A DNA stretch of 16,478 nt from CAZCJU01 sp964562175 (GCA_964562175.1 CAZLRV010000029.1:1-16478), one strand, 5' to 3'. Shown: positions 6,223 to 13,851, counted from the first letter of the stretch. The notes: a model not told the origin generated them from the letters alone. Translations and numbers: made by a program.

Positions 6223-6251
6223 ATTATATCACATCTTGCGAAAAAAATCAA
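6223..6251 (-). promoter_or_regulatory. Sigma-A promoter of tRNA-Glu
   Basis: On the minus strand there is TTGATT (6251-6246), a 17-bp spacer and TATAAT (6228-6223), with TG one base before the -10 (extended -10). It lies about 20 bases before the mature tRNA 5' end. Confidence 0.9.
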
Positions 6252-6255
6252 GCCC

Positions 6256-6287
6256 TTTTTCAAAAAAAAATCAGTTTTTTTGAAAAA
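6256..6287. other. A/T-only 13-bp inverted repeat downstream of flippase gene
   Basis: TTTTTC plus seven A residues (6256-6268) is mirrored by seven T residues plus GAAAAA (6275-6287) around a six-base loop. It lies in the 172-bp gap between the flippase stop and the tRNA-Glu promoter, directly upstream of the -35 box. On the minus strand it is followed by GGGC rather than a T run, so it is not a classical terminator, although the hairpin could slow or release flippase transcripts. No gene is seen in the gap. Confidence 0.4.
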
Positions 6288-6375
6288 ATCCGAAAAATTC
6301 ATAGAAAAGCCATAAATCAAAGCGATAACCACCTAAAAAATAAGCATTATTACATTAAATGGATGGGAAATTATC

Positions 6376-7920
6376 CTATTTTTTCTTGAAAATACTTATA
6401 AACCACTTTTCGTCCTCGTCACTTATAGAGCTTGTGATGTGCAAAAACATATAATATAGGATAAAACATATAATTATTCCGACACAAAGAGATATTATAT
6501 CGAATGCATATCGTATGCCGAATACTCTGAATATTATTTTACAGCCGCAGGTTGAGGCAATTATTCCGAGTAGGGGAGATACGAGCCAGCCGAACGGCTT
6601 AAAGCTCAGCTCGCTCACTCGGCTGAGGCGTGATAGGGAGAGAGAAAAATTCAAGACCTCACAGACAAAAACCGTTAGTATATATCCCCTGACACCGAGC
6701 GGAGGCAACAAAAAATAAACGAGAATGACACCGGATAAAGCATCTATTATGTTATATTTCATAGATGAAAACTGCTCGCCGAGTCCCTTGAGCATTGCGT
6801 CCGTGGTGTTGTCGAGGTAGCTGACGGGAATGAGCGAGGCAAATACCTTGATATATACGCCCGCCTCGGCTCTGTCGTATATCAGCATACCGAGCATATC
6901 CGAATAATAAATAAGAATTCCCGAAACACCGACAGAAAAGATTATGCCGAATCTGAAATATCTGTTTACTATATAATTTATCCTTTTTTTCTCGCCCCTC
7001 GCTTTACACCGTGCAAGCTCCGGAATGAGCAGTGAGGAGGATGCGGACAAAAATGCAAGCGGAAAGAATATGACGGGAAACACCATGCCCGTTATTATGC
7101 CGTATGCAGACAGAGAAGCCTGCCTATCCATGCCGCTCTGTGAAAGTCGCGAGGGTATCAGAATGTCCTCAAGTGTCAAAAGTGCAGAGCGTGCATAAGC
7201 CGATACCGCTACGGGAAGTGACATCTTCAGCAGACGAAGTGTTATTTTTGAGGACGGCGGAGTCTTGCTTTTGTTTTTATGTGCCTTGATATCGGCAAGA
7301 TACAGTGCAAAGGAAACGAAGAAGGCGACAAGCTCCGAGGCTATCAGACCGACGGATATGGATATCATTGCACCCTCTACACCGTTTTTCGAAAAGAGGG
7401 AAAAAAACGATACCGTGATAAATATACGCAAAAACTGTTCGAGTATATTTGTTACGGCATTTTTTATGACACGTCTTACTGCCGAAAAATAACCGCACAA
7501 AGCACTTGAGAGGGAGATAAACGGTAAGGCGAACGACAAGAGCTTAAGAGATGAAACACAGCGAATGTCGCACAGCCAATTGAGTGAGATAAATTCGGCT
7601 GAAAAAAACAGTATCAGAAATGCGGAGATGCCGAAAAGCAGAGAATACAGTAAGCACTTTTTAACAGCCGAAGCGGCACCGGAAAAGGAGTCCACGGCAA
7701 GCTCCTGCGATACGAGATTCATGCAAGCGAGATTTATTCCCGAGGAGGCAAGAGTAACGCCGAGAGAGTAAACGGATAAAACGAGAGAAAAAAGCCCCAT
7801 TGCGGCAGTGCCTATGTTTTTTGTCAGCCATACGTTGAACAGCATTGAAACGAGCCGCATAAATACGGAGGTTATGACCAAAACGAGCGTGTTTACGGCA
7901 AATCTTTTAACGAGCTTCAT
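6376..7920 (-). CDS. MOP-family polysaccharide flippase, SpoVB-like
   Basis: This 514-residue integral membrane protein has about 12-14 hydrophobic helices along its length and the N-terminal pattern of MATE/Wzx-type (MOP superfamily) transporters. The spacing of polar residues resembles the SpoVB/MurJ-like group of Firmicutes. Such proteins flip undecaprenyl-linked saccharides, or in some cases lipid II, across the cytoplasmic membrane. A Lys/Ser-rich cytoplasmic loop (about 212-226) divides the two halves, and the C-terminal tail is charged. Start ATG 7920 follows AGAGGA by about ten bases. No consensus sigma-A promoter is evident upstream, so a sporulation sigma factor or weak promoter is possible. 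It stands alone, with no glycosyltransferases nearby. SpoVB versus general polysaccharide exporter cannot be settled here. Confidence 0.85.
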   Translation of the reverse strand: MKLVKRFAVNTLVLVITSVFMRLVSMLFNVWLTKNIGTAAMGLFSLVLSVYSLGVTLASSGINLACMNLVSQELAVDSFSGAASAVKKCLLYSLLFGISAFLILFFSAEFISLNWLCDIRCVSSLKLLSFALPFISLSSALCGYFSAVRRVIKNAVTNILEQFLRIFITVSFFSLFSKNGVEGAMISISVGLIASELVAFFVSFALYLADIKAHKNKSKTPPSSKITLRLLKMSLPVAVSAYARSALLTLEDILIPSRLSQSGMDRQASLSAYGIITGMVFPVIFFPLAFLSASSSLLIPELARCKARGEKKRINYIVNRYFRFGIIFSVGVSGILIYYSDMLGMLIYDRAEAGVYIKVFASLIPVSYLDNTTDAMLKGLGEQFSSMKYNIIDALSGVILVYFLLPPLGVRGYILTVFVCEVLNFSLSLSRLSRVSELSFKPFGWLVSPLLGIIASTCGCKIIFRVFGIRYAFDIISLCVGIIICFILYYMFLHITSSISDEDEKWFISIFKKK

Positions 7921-8075
7921 AAAAACGCTATCCTCTATAATTTGTAAATTGAATTTATAATTATGAATATGCCGCAGTCAGCTTGTTTATGTAAGATACA
8001 TATGTCACAGTAGAGTATAAGCATATGAAAAATAAAAAAATAAGAAAAAAATAAGGAAATAAAAGTCAAAAATGC
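7921..8075. other. Divergent intergenic region upstream of flippase and hppA
   Basis: This AT-rich stretch separates the flippase start (minus) from the hppA promoter (plus). It contains the flippase ribosome binding site but no sigma-A promoter for it that I can defend, and no RNA gene. CATATG occurs twice (about 7999 and 8022), with no clear function. Confidence 0.45.
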
Positions 8076-8085
8076 AATTTTGCTA

Positions 8086-8114
8086 TTGACAATCTCGCAA
8101 AATTTTGGTATATT
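8086..8114 (+). promoter_or_regulatory. Sigma-A promoter of hppA
   Basis: TTGACA (8086-8091), a 17-bp spacer and TATATT (8109-8114). A perfect 8-bp inverted repeat, AATTTTGC (8076-8083) and GCAAAATT (8097-8104), flanks the -35 box and could be an operator. The leader to ATG 8189 is about 68 bases. Confidence 0.85.
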
Positions 8115-8188
8115 AGTAGTTAAACAATACGATTAACGGCGACGATTGAATTTTTTTCTTTTAATAATTCTGTTTGGAGGACAAAAAA

Positions 8189-10324
8189 ATGACCGATCTT
8201 TGGTTCTTGTTACCTATTGGTGCGTTGCTTGCTTTGGCGTTTGCCGCATTTAACGCAATGAAGGTGCGTAAATGCGAGCGCGGTTGTGACCGAGTAAAGG
8301 AATTATCCGACTCGATAAAAGCGGGCGCAAATGCATACCTCAAACGGCAATATAAGACTGTCGTTATATTTTTCGGAATAGTGTTCGTGCTGTTGTTCGT
8401 GCTTTCGAATATCAAGGCGGGCGATAACGGACAGACTCTTATTACAAAATTTACGCCGTTTGCATTCCTGACCGGCGGAGTATTTTCGGGATTGTCGGGC
8501 TTTTTGGGCATGAAGATAGCGACAAGTGCCAATTGTCGCACGGCTACGGCGGCACAAAAGAGTCTCAACAAGGGATTGCGAGTTGCATTTTCCGCAGGCT
8601 CGGTAATGGGCTTTGTGGTAGTCGGTCTGGGCTTGCTTGATGTGTCGATGTGGTATTTGTTGCTCCGCTTTGCTTTCGGCATTTCCGATATGGGCGAGCT
8701 TACCGCAAATATGATAACCTTCGGTATCGGCGCATCTACTATGGCACTGTTTGCGAGAGTCGGAGGCGGTATATTTACCAAAGCCGCCGATGTCGGTGCA
8801 GACCTTGTCGGCAAGGTCGAGGCGGGAATACCCGAGGACGATGCGAGAAATCCCGCTACGATAGCGGATAACGTCGGAGATAACGTCGGAGACGTTGCCG
8901 GAATGGGTGCGGATCTGTACGAGTCATATGTCGGCTCTATAATATCTGCGTTTTCTCTTGCCGTATCGGCGGGCTTTACGGATGCAAAACGTGCGATACT
9001 GCCCATGCTTCTTGCCGTGCTTGGCATTCTTTGCTCGATAATAGGTACGTTTTTCGTTCGTTGCGGTGATTCTACGGAGCAGAAAAAACTGCTTTCCGCA
9101 CTTCGTCGCGGAACCTACATTGCGGCAGTGCTTTTCGCTCTTACCGCATTCCCTCTCATATGGTTCGTGCTTGGAAAGGAAAACCTCGGCGTTTACGGTG
9201 CCGTTCTGTCGGGACTTGCCGCAGGTGTATTGATAGGCTATTTTACGGAATATTTTACCTCGGATACATATAAACCGACTCAAAAGCTTGCCAAGACCTC
9301 GGAAACAGGCTCGGCGACGATAATAATAAGCGGCTTTTCGCTCGGAATGAAGAGCGTTATAGCCCCGATAATCATTATTTCAATATCCGTGCTTGCATCG
9401 TTCTTTTTGGCGGGCGCATCCTTCACCGGCGGAGCAATTACATTAGACACGTCTAAGGGACTTTTCGGTATCGCAATATCGGCTGTGGGAATGCTCTCCA
9501 CGCTCGGTATAACGCTTGCGACAGATGCATACGGACCCATAGCGGATAATGCGGGCGGTATCGCCCAAATGGCGGGACTTGACGAGGTGGTAAGAGAACG
9601 TACAGATGCGCTCGATTCCCTCGGTAATACGACCGCCGCAACCGGTAAGGGCTTTGCAATAGGTTCTGCGGCACTTACGGCTCTTTCGCTTATCGTGGCA
9701 TTCAAGGACCAGCTGAAGCATTTCGGATGCGATAGTTTTAAACTCGATATAACCGACCCCATTGTGTTAGTCGGTGTGTTCATAGGCGCTATGTTGCCGT
9801 TTATATTCGCCGCAATGACGATGGATTCGGTAGGACAAGCCGCTCAAAGCATAGTCGTTGAGGTAAGACGGCAATTCCGTGAGATAACGGGAATAATGGA
9901 GGGCAAGGCAAAGCCCGATTATAAGCGTTGCGTTGATATATGCACAAAGGCTTCACTCGGAAAGATGATCGCACCCTCTGTTTGTGCGGTGGTAGTTCCC
10001 GTTGTTGTGGGTATACTGCTCGGACCGAGCGGCGTTTCGGGTATGCTTTGCGGCTCGCTCGTTACCGGCTTCTTGCTTGCGATACTCATGTCGAATGCCG
10101 GCGGTGCGTGGGATAATGCGAAGAAATATATAGAGGGCGGCAAGCACGGCGGCAAAGGCAGCGATGCACACAAAGCCGCAGTTGTCGGAGATACCGTAGG
10201 TGATCCTTTCAAGGATACAAGCGGACCGTCGATAAATATATTGATAAAGCTGCTTTCCATAGTTTCCATAGTTTTCGCTTACATAATAGCTAATACGAAT
10301 TTCATCGGCAGGCTCTTTCTTTGA
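8189..10324 (+). CDS. hppA: Membrane-bound ion-pumping pyrophosphatase (K+-dependent type)
   Basis: This 711-residue polytopic protein hydrolyses cytosolic pyrophosphate and uses the energy to pump H+ or Na+ out. The pyrophosphate-binding block DVGADLVGKVEAG (about 201-213) is followed by NPATIADNVGDNVGDVAGMGADLYESY. The C-terminal catalytic block GDTVGDPFKDTSGPS (about 667-681) is intact. In the GNTTAATGKG segment the residue that is Lys in potassium-independent enzymes is Ala (about 483) and the partner is Gly, which indicates the potassium-dependent subfamily. Whether Na+ or H+ is pumped cannot be decided here. ATG 8189 lies 8 bases after GGAGG; an upstream TTG at 8174 overlaps that site. 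It is a single-gene unit, with its own promoter and a terminator shared with jag. Confidence 0.95.
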   Translation: MTDLWFLLPIGALLALAFAAFNAMKVRKCERGCDRVKELSDSIKAGANAYLKRQYKTVVIFFGIVFVLLFVLSNIKAGDNGQTLITKFTPFAFLTGGVFSGLSGFLGMKIATSANCRTATAAQKSLNKGLRVAFSAGSVMGFVVVGLGLLDVSMWYLLLRFAFGISDMGELTANMITFGIGASTMALFARVGGGIFTKAADVGADLVGKVEAGIPEDDARNPATIADNVGDNVGDVAGMGADLYESYVGSIISAFSLAVSAGFTDAKRAILPMLLAVLGILCSIIGTFFVRCGDSTEQKKLLSALRRGTYIAAVLFALTAFPLIWFVLGKENLGVYGAVLSGLAAGVLIGYFTEYFTSDTYKPTQKLAKTSETGSATIIISGFSLGMKSVIAPIIIISISVLASFFLAGASFTGGAITLDTSKGLFGIAISAVGMLSTLGITLATDAYGPIADNAGGIAQMAGLDEVVRERTDALDSLGNTTAATGKGFAIGSAALTALSLIVAFKDQLKHFGCDSFKLDITDPIVLVGVFIGAMLPFIFAAMTMDSVGQAAQSIVVEVRRQFREITGIMEGKAKPDYKRCVDICTKASLGKMIAPSVCAVVVPVVVGILLGPSGVSGMLCGSLVTGFLLAILMSNAGGAWDNAKKYIEGGKHGGKGSDAHKAAVVGDTVGDPFKDTSGPSINILIKLLSIVSIVFAYIIANTNFIGRLFL

Positions 10325-10349
10325 TAAATAAGAATAAACGAAAACAACA

Positions 10350-10379
10350 AAAGCCGTATCGGAGAACCGATACGGCTTT
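10350..10379. terminator. Bidirectional terminator between hppA and jag
   Basis: A 13-bp perfect stem (10350-10362 / 10367-10379, core AAGCCGTATCGG) has an AGAA loop. The plus-strand side ends in TTT only, while the minus-strand side runs into a T-rich stretch, so it serves jag best and hppA probably. It is the only strong terminator between these convergent genes. Confidence 0.88.
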
Positions 10380-10391
10380 AAGCATTGCGTA

Positions 10392-11045
10392 TTATCTTTG
10401 ATTTTTTGCACGCTCAAGTGCAATTACCACTCTGCGGCTTGCTTCTTGTCCGACAGAGAACGTCGTAACACCCTCGATATGCTGTATTTCGGAATGGATA
10501 ACACGTCTTTCCTGTGGTGACATAGGCTCAAGTGTGAAGTTCTTCTTGTACTTCAATACTTTAGTCGCCATTCTACGTGCGAGAGCTCGAAGAGTTTCTT
10601 CTCTCTTTGCACGATAATTCTCAATGTCTATTACCACACGAGTGTACTCACGATCGTCATCGGGCGATTCTTTTCTGTTTGATGCGAGGTTTACCAAATA
10701 TTGAAGTGAGTCCATCGTGTCGCCGTGATGACCGATAAGCACGCCGGCGTTTTCACCGGTGATGCTTATGCAGAGGTCACCGTCCTCGTTTATGCTTGAT
10801 GTTACTTCAGCCTCTATATCCATATCCGCGATCACCTTTTTAACAAACTCAATTGCGATTTCGGACGGCTTCATACGATATGTGACCTTAAGCTTAACGG
10901 GTGTGGCACCGATACCGAGAAAGCCCTTCTTAGCCTCCTCAAGAACGACGTATTCAACGTCTTCCGCAGCCACGCCGAGCTGAGTGCAGGCATCGGCGAG
11001 AGCAAGCTCATTCGTCTTTCCCTGTACTATCAATTCTTTTTTCAT
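10392..11045 (-). CDS. jag: Jag/KhpB RNA-binding protein (SpoIIIJ-associated)
   Basis: This 217-residue cytosolic RNA-binding protein has the Jag N-terminal domain with the KKGFLGIG motif (39-46), a type II KH domain with the loop GHHGDT (105-110), and a C-terminal R3H domain with RRVIH (R180-x3-H184). Homologues act with KhpA in RNA binding and cell-envelope or division control, and are classically linked to the YidC homologue SpoIIIJ. The KH loop is commonly GRRGET or similar; the double histidine here is a variant. The gene lies 14 bp after yidC and is the last of the rpmH-to-jag block. AAAGG precedes ATG 11045. The usual downstream mnmE is absent; instead the terminator and hppA follow. 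Confidence 0.95.
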   Translation of the reverse strand: MKKELIVQGKTNELALADACTQLGVAAEDVEYVVLEEAKKGFLGIGATPVKLKVTYRMKPSEIAIEFVKKVIADMDIEAEVTSSINEDGDLCISITGENAGVLIGHHGDTMDSLQYLVNLASNRKESPDDDREYTRVVIDIENYRAKREETLRALARRMATKVLKYKKNFTLEPMSPQERRVIHSEIQHIEGVTTFSVGQEASRRVVIALERAKNQR

Positions 11046-11059
11046 TTTTGATACCTTTA

Positions 11060-12229
11060 TTATTTTTTATCCGAGTCTTTTCTTTTTGCTTTTTTTATTC
11101 CGCTGTTGCTCTTTTCCTCTGAACGGTGCAGAGTGCTGAGGATCCTTTCCTCTTCCTCCTCCGTCATGGGCTGTCTGCGAGGAATATCCTCTTCTTCCTT
11201 AAGTCTTTCGAGTCTTGCTTTCTTACGTTCTTCCTCTTGCTCTTTTCTTGCCGCCTTTGCCGCTTTTTCGGCATCACGCTCCATTTGCCTTATCTCCTCG
11301 TCACTCATTTTCGGAACGGGGAACATTTTGGAGAGGATGACCTGCTGTAAGAATCCGAGTACGCTTTGATACATCCAGTAGAAAGCCATTGCGGTAGGCA
11401 GAGAATAGGAGATGAACGCCGACAATGCGGGCATTGTGTAGTCCATCATCTTCATTGACATATTTGTCGACGGATCCGTCGTCGGAGCTTGATAGGTGAA
11501 TTTACGTTGCAATCTCATCGTTACGAAGTAAACGACGAAAACTGCAACGGGTATAAGAATATACCACCATAGCTTCTCATTGGGACATACGGAAAGGTCG
11601 ATAAAGCCGAATTTGAATTTGGGTAAGCTGTCGGAGGAGGTAGAGAGCTTTTGCACAAGCTCATCCCTGAACGCAGAGTAGTTGTCGATGCCCGATATAG
11701 AACCGTCTACCGGAATATGAGCTATAAGGGTGTCGATATTTTCGCTTCCGCCCGACAAATACGCCGATGCGCGGAGCGACGGCATCGAGGATGCGCTTTG
11801 ATATCCGACGATACGCTGATATGCACCCGTGATGACCTCGATCTGAGCCTTGGTAAAATTGCAGACATAGTAGAGGGGGTTCTTTATTATTTCGTAAAGA
11901 GCAAACAGAACGGGAAGCTGTATAAACATAGGAAGACAACCGCCGAATTGATTGTGTCCCTCTGCTTTATACATTGCCTGCAGCTCTTCATTCATTTTCT
12001 GCATAGTTACCTGGTCGTTGCGTCCCTGATACTTTCTGCGTATTGCAAGCTCCTTGGGACGAAGCTTTGCGGACATTACCTGGTTCTTCTGCGTCTTAAT
12101 GCTTAAAGGAAAAAGGATCACCTTTATGATCAACGCAAAGAGAAACAGGGACAAAACATAATGATGCAGCGATATTTTATCGCACAGCAGCATTATATAT
12201 TTCATCAATTCGGGAATCCAGTCAAACAT
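11060..12229 (-). CDS. yidC: YidC/Oxa1 membrane protein insertase
   Basis: This 389-residue protein inserts membrane proteins alone or with SecYEG. The first helix after the short N terminus carries FALIIKVILFPLSIKTQKNQ, with Lys36 at the groove position that is Arg in B. subtilis SpoIIIJ and E. coli YidC; the positive charge is kept. A cytoplasmic helical hairpin (about 45-95) follows, then GGCLPMFIQLPVLFALY (97-113). About 80 external residues (135-215) come next, and the last helices include SYSLPTAMAFYWMYQ. The C-terminal 75 residues are highly charged and should bind ribosomes. There is no lipoprotein signal peptide. AAAGGA precedes ATG 12229. It lies between yidD and jag, the standard order. 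Confidence 0.95.
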   Translation of the reverse strand: MFDWIPELMKYIMLLCDKISLHHYVLSLFLFALIIKVILFPLSIKTQKNQVMSAKLRPKELAIRRKYQGRNDQVTMQKMNEELQAMYKAEGHNQFGGCLPMFIQLPVLFALYEIIKNPLYYVCNFTKAQIEVITGAYQRIVGYQSASSMPSLRASAYLSGGSENIDTLIAHIPVDGSISGIDNYSAFRDELVQKLSTSSDSLPKFKFGFIDLSVCPNEKLWWYILIPVAVFVVYFVTMRLQRKFTYQAPTTDPSTNMSMKMMDYTMPALSAFISYSLPTAMAFYWMYQSVLGFLQQVILSKMFPVPKMSDEEIRQMERDAEKAAKAARKEQEEERKKARLERLKEEEDIPRRQPMTEEEEERILSTLHRSEEKSNSGIKKAKRKDSDKK

Positions 12230-12285
12230 TTACAGTGGTTCCTTTCCACACAAATAAGTGAATGCTAACGTAAAGTGCGGATGCG

Positions 12286-12552
12286 TCAAGCATCGTGACC
12301 TTTGCCGTGTTTTTTGAAAATATAGCTTTTGACCTCGCCTTTTTTCGGCGGCGGGTCATAGCCGCCCTTGCAAAAGGGGTTGCATCGAAGTATTCTGTAC
12401 ATGGTAAGAAGCGTACCGATGATCGCACCGTGCGTAGCTATTGCCTGCCGTGCATACGACGAGCATGTCGGTGTGAACCGACAGCATGACGGCTTAAGAG
12501 GCGAGATGCGACGGCGATAAAAATCTATCAAAGAAATAAGTAAATATCGCAT
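12286..12552 (-). CDS. yidD: Membrane protein insertion efficiency factor YidD
   Basis: This 88-residue protein has the YidD signature CRFTPTCSSYA (24-34) and the RILRCNPFCKGGYDPPP block (53-69), with the conserved cysteines. It is a small, amphipathic, membrane-peripheral protein thought to assist YidC-dependent insertion. The length fits the family. It starts 11 bp after rnpA with only a weak ribosome binding site, suggesting translational coupling to rnpA. The gap of 56 bp to yidC holds the yidC ribosome binding site and nothing else evident. Confidence 0.95.
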   Translation of the reverse strand: MRYLLISLIDFYRRRISPLKPSCCRFTPTCSSYARQAIATHGAIIGTLLTMYRILRCNPFCKGGYDPPPKKGEVKSYIFKKHGKGHDA

Positions 12553-12563
12553 TTTTCGCCGGC

Positions 12564-12938
12564 TTAAGCAAAAAGGCGCAATTTTTCAAAGCAATGCACA
12601 AGATCGCCGTACACCTGCTCACATTTGGCATTTGTACAGGCATCTCTTGCCGACAGGACTATAAGAAAGCCTTTTTTTACGTTATGCTCCCTCTCGATCC
12701 GGTAATACGACTCTCGCAGAAGACGCTTGCAACGGTTTCTGCACACGGCACCGCCGAGTTTTTTCGTGGCGGTCAGACCGACACGGTTGATCCTCAATTT
12801 TAATGGATTCTCTCGCTGTAAACGGTTGGCGTGATAATCGGGTAAGACGTATACGCATACGGTTGCACTCAAGGCTCTCTTGCCCTTGGTATATGCTTTG
12901 TTGTACAGATGGTTTTCGGTTATGGGATACAGCTTCAT
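12564..12938 (-). CDS. rnpA: Ribonuclease P protein component
   Basis: RnpA is the basic protein subunit of RNase P, which matures tRNA 5' ends together with the rnpB RNA. The 124-residue product is Lys/Arg-rich and has the RNR signature in GGAVCRNRCKRLLRESYY (62-79; R67, N68, R69). The N-terminal PITENHLYNKAYTKGKR fits the substrate-leader-binding part. It carries six cysteines, more than I would expect. There is no recognisable ribosome binding site before ATG 12938, and a terminator-like hairpin separates it from rpmH. Its expression is therefore probably set well below that of L34. Confidence 0.93.
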   Translation of the reverse strand: MKLYPITENHLYNKAYTKGKRALSATVCVYVLPDYHANRLQRENPLKLRINRVGLTATKKLGGAVCRNRCKRLLRESYYRIEREHNVKKGFLIVLSARDACTNAKCEQVYGDLVHCFEKLRLFA

Positions 12939-12960
12939 TTATTCAAACGAAATTACCGAC

Positions 12961-13018
12961 AAAAAACAATGCCTCGCCGGACGGAAGCATGTCCGCTGCC
13001 GATCCTCATTCGAGGCAC
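12961..13018 (-). terminator. Terminator/attenuator-like hairpin between rpmH and rnpA
   Basis: On the minus strand the outer stem GTGCCTCG (13018-13011) pairs with CGAGGCAT (12976-12969) with one G-U pair. It encloses an inner 5-bp hairpin GUCCG-type stem (12995-12991 / 12982-12978 on the opposite arms). The sequence TGTTTTTTG follows (T run 12966-12961), the form of an intrinsic terminator. An alternative fold CCTC-GAAT-GAGG near the 5' side could compete. It would lower transcription of rnpA, yidD, yidC and jag relative to rpmH. Confidence 0.7.
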
Positions 13019-13038
13019 GATTTATGCGGTTAATATCC

Positions 13039-13173
13039 TCAGTATGTGAGTCTTGCTCTACCCTTTGCGCGTCTTCTCTTGAGAACCTTGCGACCGTCTG
13101 CGGTTGCCATTCTCTTTCTGAAGCCGTGCTCCTTTTTTCTCTGACGCTTTTTGGGCTGATATGTTCTAAGCAT
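13039..13173 (-). CDS. rpmH: 50S ribosomal protein L34
   Basis: This 44-residue, extremely basic protein begins MLRTYQPKKRQRKKEHGFRK and continues with RMATADGRKVLKRRRAKGRA, the standard L34 sequence and length. L34 is a late-assembly protein of the large ribosomal subunit, near the 23S rRNA. AAGGAG (13187-13182) lies about 8 bases before ATG 13173. It is the first gene of the rnpA-yidD-yidC-jag block and has its own strong promoter at 13267-13296. In most Firmicutes dnaA lies divergently upstream; here a DUF1934 gene is there instead. Confidence 0.97.
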   Translation of the reverse strand: MLRTYQPKKRQRKKEHGFRKRMATADGRKVLKRRRAKGRARLTY

Positions 13174-13266
13174 TGTTTTTCTCCTTTGTAATATTTAAGT
13201 GATACGCAGTACCGTCCCGATCCTCCGTCACCGCGTTCATCATTTACGTAAATACACGCACTTAAT

Positions 13267-13296
13267 ATTATACAATATTAAAGTGGCATTTGTCAA
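13267..13296 (-). promoter_or_regulatory. Sigma-A promoter of rpmH
   Basis: On the minus strand TTGACA (13296-13291), an 18-bp spacer and TATAAT (13272-13267), both perfect hexamers. The -10 box sits in a perfect inverted repeat TTAATATT (13262-13269) / AATATTAA (13274-13281). The leader to ATG 13173 is about 88 bases; it contains the 12-base palindrome ATTTACGTAAAT (about 13243-13254), but no structure I can name. Confidence 0.9.
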
Positions 13297-13325
13297 CACC
13301 ATTCACAAATTTAATTTGTAAATTT

Positions 13326-13784
13326 TTATACCATTACGGTTATTTTGAGCTTTGTCTCCTCTTTGCACATACCGTGCATTTCGATAAAATAGACGATGCT
13401 CAGCTTGCCGCCGTCCTCGGTGATATCGTTCTTGAGCAGATATGTGTTCATCGTCATGTTGATGGGTATGACACCCGTATCATAGGTCGTGTTGTATCTC
13501 ATACCCTCTGAAAATATCAACGACAGCTTTGAGGTGCCTGTGCGACTCATTGTCAACTCGCCTCTCTTGTTCTCGTCAAAACGCAAGGTCGTGACAGAGC
13601 CTTTCATGCCCGATGCGTCGCTTTCGTTGTACACCAAGGTGTATTTTCCGCGGTCGTATGTCAATGTGCCGAGATTGGAGGATTCAAGCACCTCATGCTG
13701 CGGCTGTGCATTTTCAAATAATTCGTTTTGGAGTATCGTTTGCTCGGAGTGTACCGTTATTCTTATATCTTTTTTTATCGACAT
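13326..13784 (-). CDS. DUF1934 domain protein (YwiB-like)
   Basis: This 152-residue soluble protein matches the DUF1934/YwiB family of small, calycin-like beta-barrels. It has alternating beta-strand pattern throughout, with the family features Y-x-E/N at YNESDASGM (about 53-61), a GTSKLSLIFSEG turn, and the closing YFIEMHGM...L strand. Function is unknown; no catalytic set is visible. ATG 13784 follows AGGTGA by 5 bases. It has its own promoter and lies upstream of rpmH on the same strand. No strong terminator separates them, only a weak A/T hairpin at 13305-13319, so read-through into rpmH is possible. Confidence 0.8.
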   Translation of the reverse strand: MSIKKDIRITVHSEQTILQNELFENAQPQHEVLESSNLGTLTYDRGKYTLVYNESDASGMKGSVTTLRFDENKRGELTMSRTGTSKLSLIFSEGMRYNTTYDTGVIPINMTMNTYLLKNDITEDGGKLSIVYFIEMHGMCKEETKLKITVMV

Positions 13785-13822
13785 TTTTCACCTATCCCGT
13801 AAGCTTACTCAATAATAAATGT

Positions 13823-13851
13823 ATTTTATCATATCGCAGACGGAAAATCAA
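13823..13851 (-). promoter_or_regulatory. Promoter of the DUF1934 gene
   Basis: On the minus strand TTGATT (13851-13846), a 17-bp spacer and TAAAAT (13828-13823), with TG one base before the -10. The leader is about 35 bases. Confidence 0.82.

Noticed and set aside
8161..9027. A 288-codon minus-strand frame inside hppA
   Set aside because: It is antisense to conserved pyrophosphatase blocks; the Pro/Ser/Thr-rich translation has no family features.
13195..13265. Structured rpmH leader closed by TTAAGTG/CACTTAA, as a possible L34 autoregulatory RNA
   Set aside because: The expected transcription start (about 13261) lies inside the 5' arm, so most of that arm would not be in the RNA; the remaining pairs are too few.
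13174..13325. Chromosome origin next to rpmH
   Set aside because: I find no cluster of DnaA boxes, no dnaA or dnaN, and no AT-rich unwinding region with repeats.
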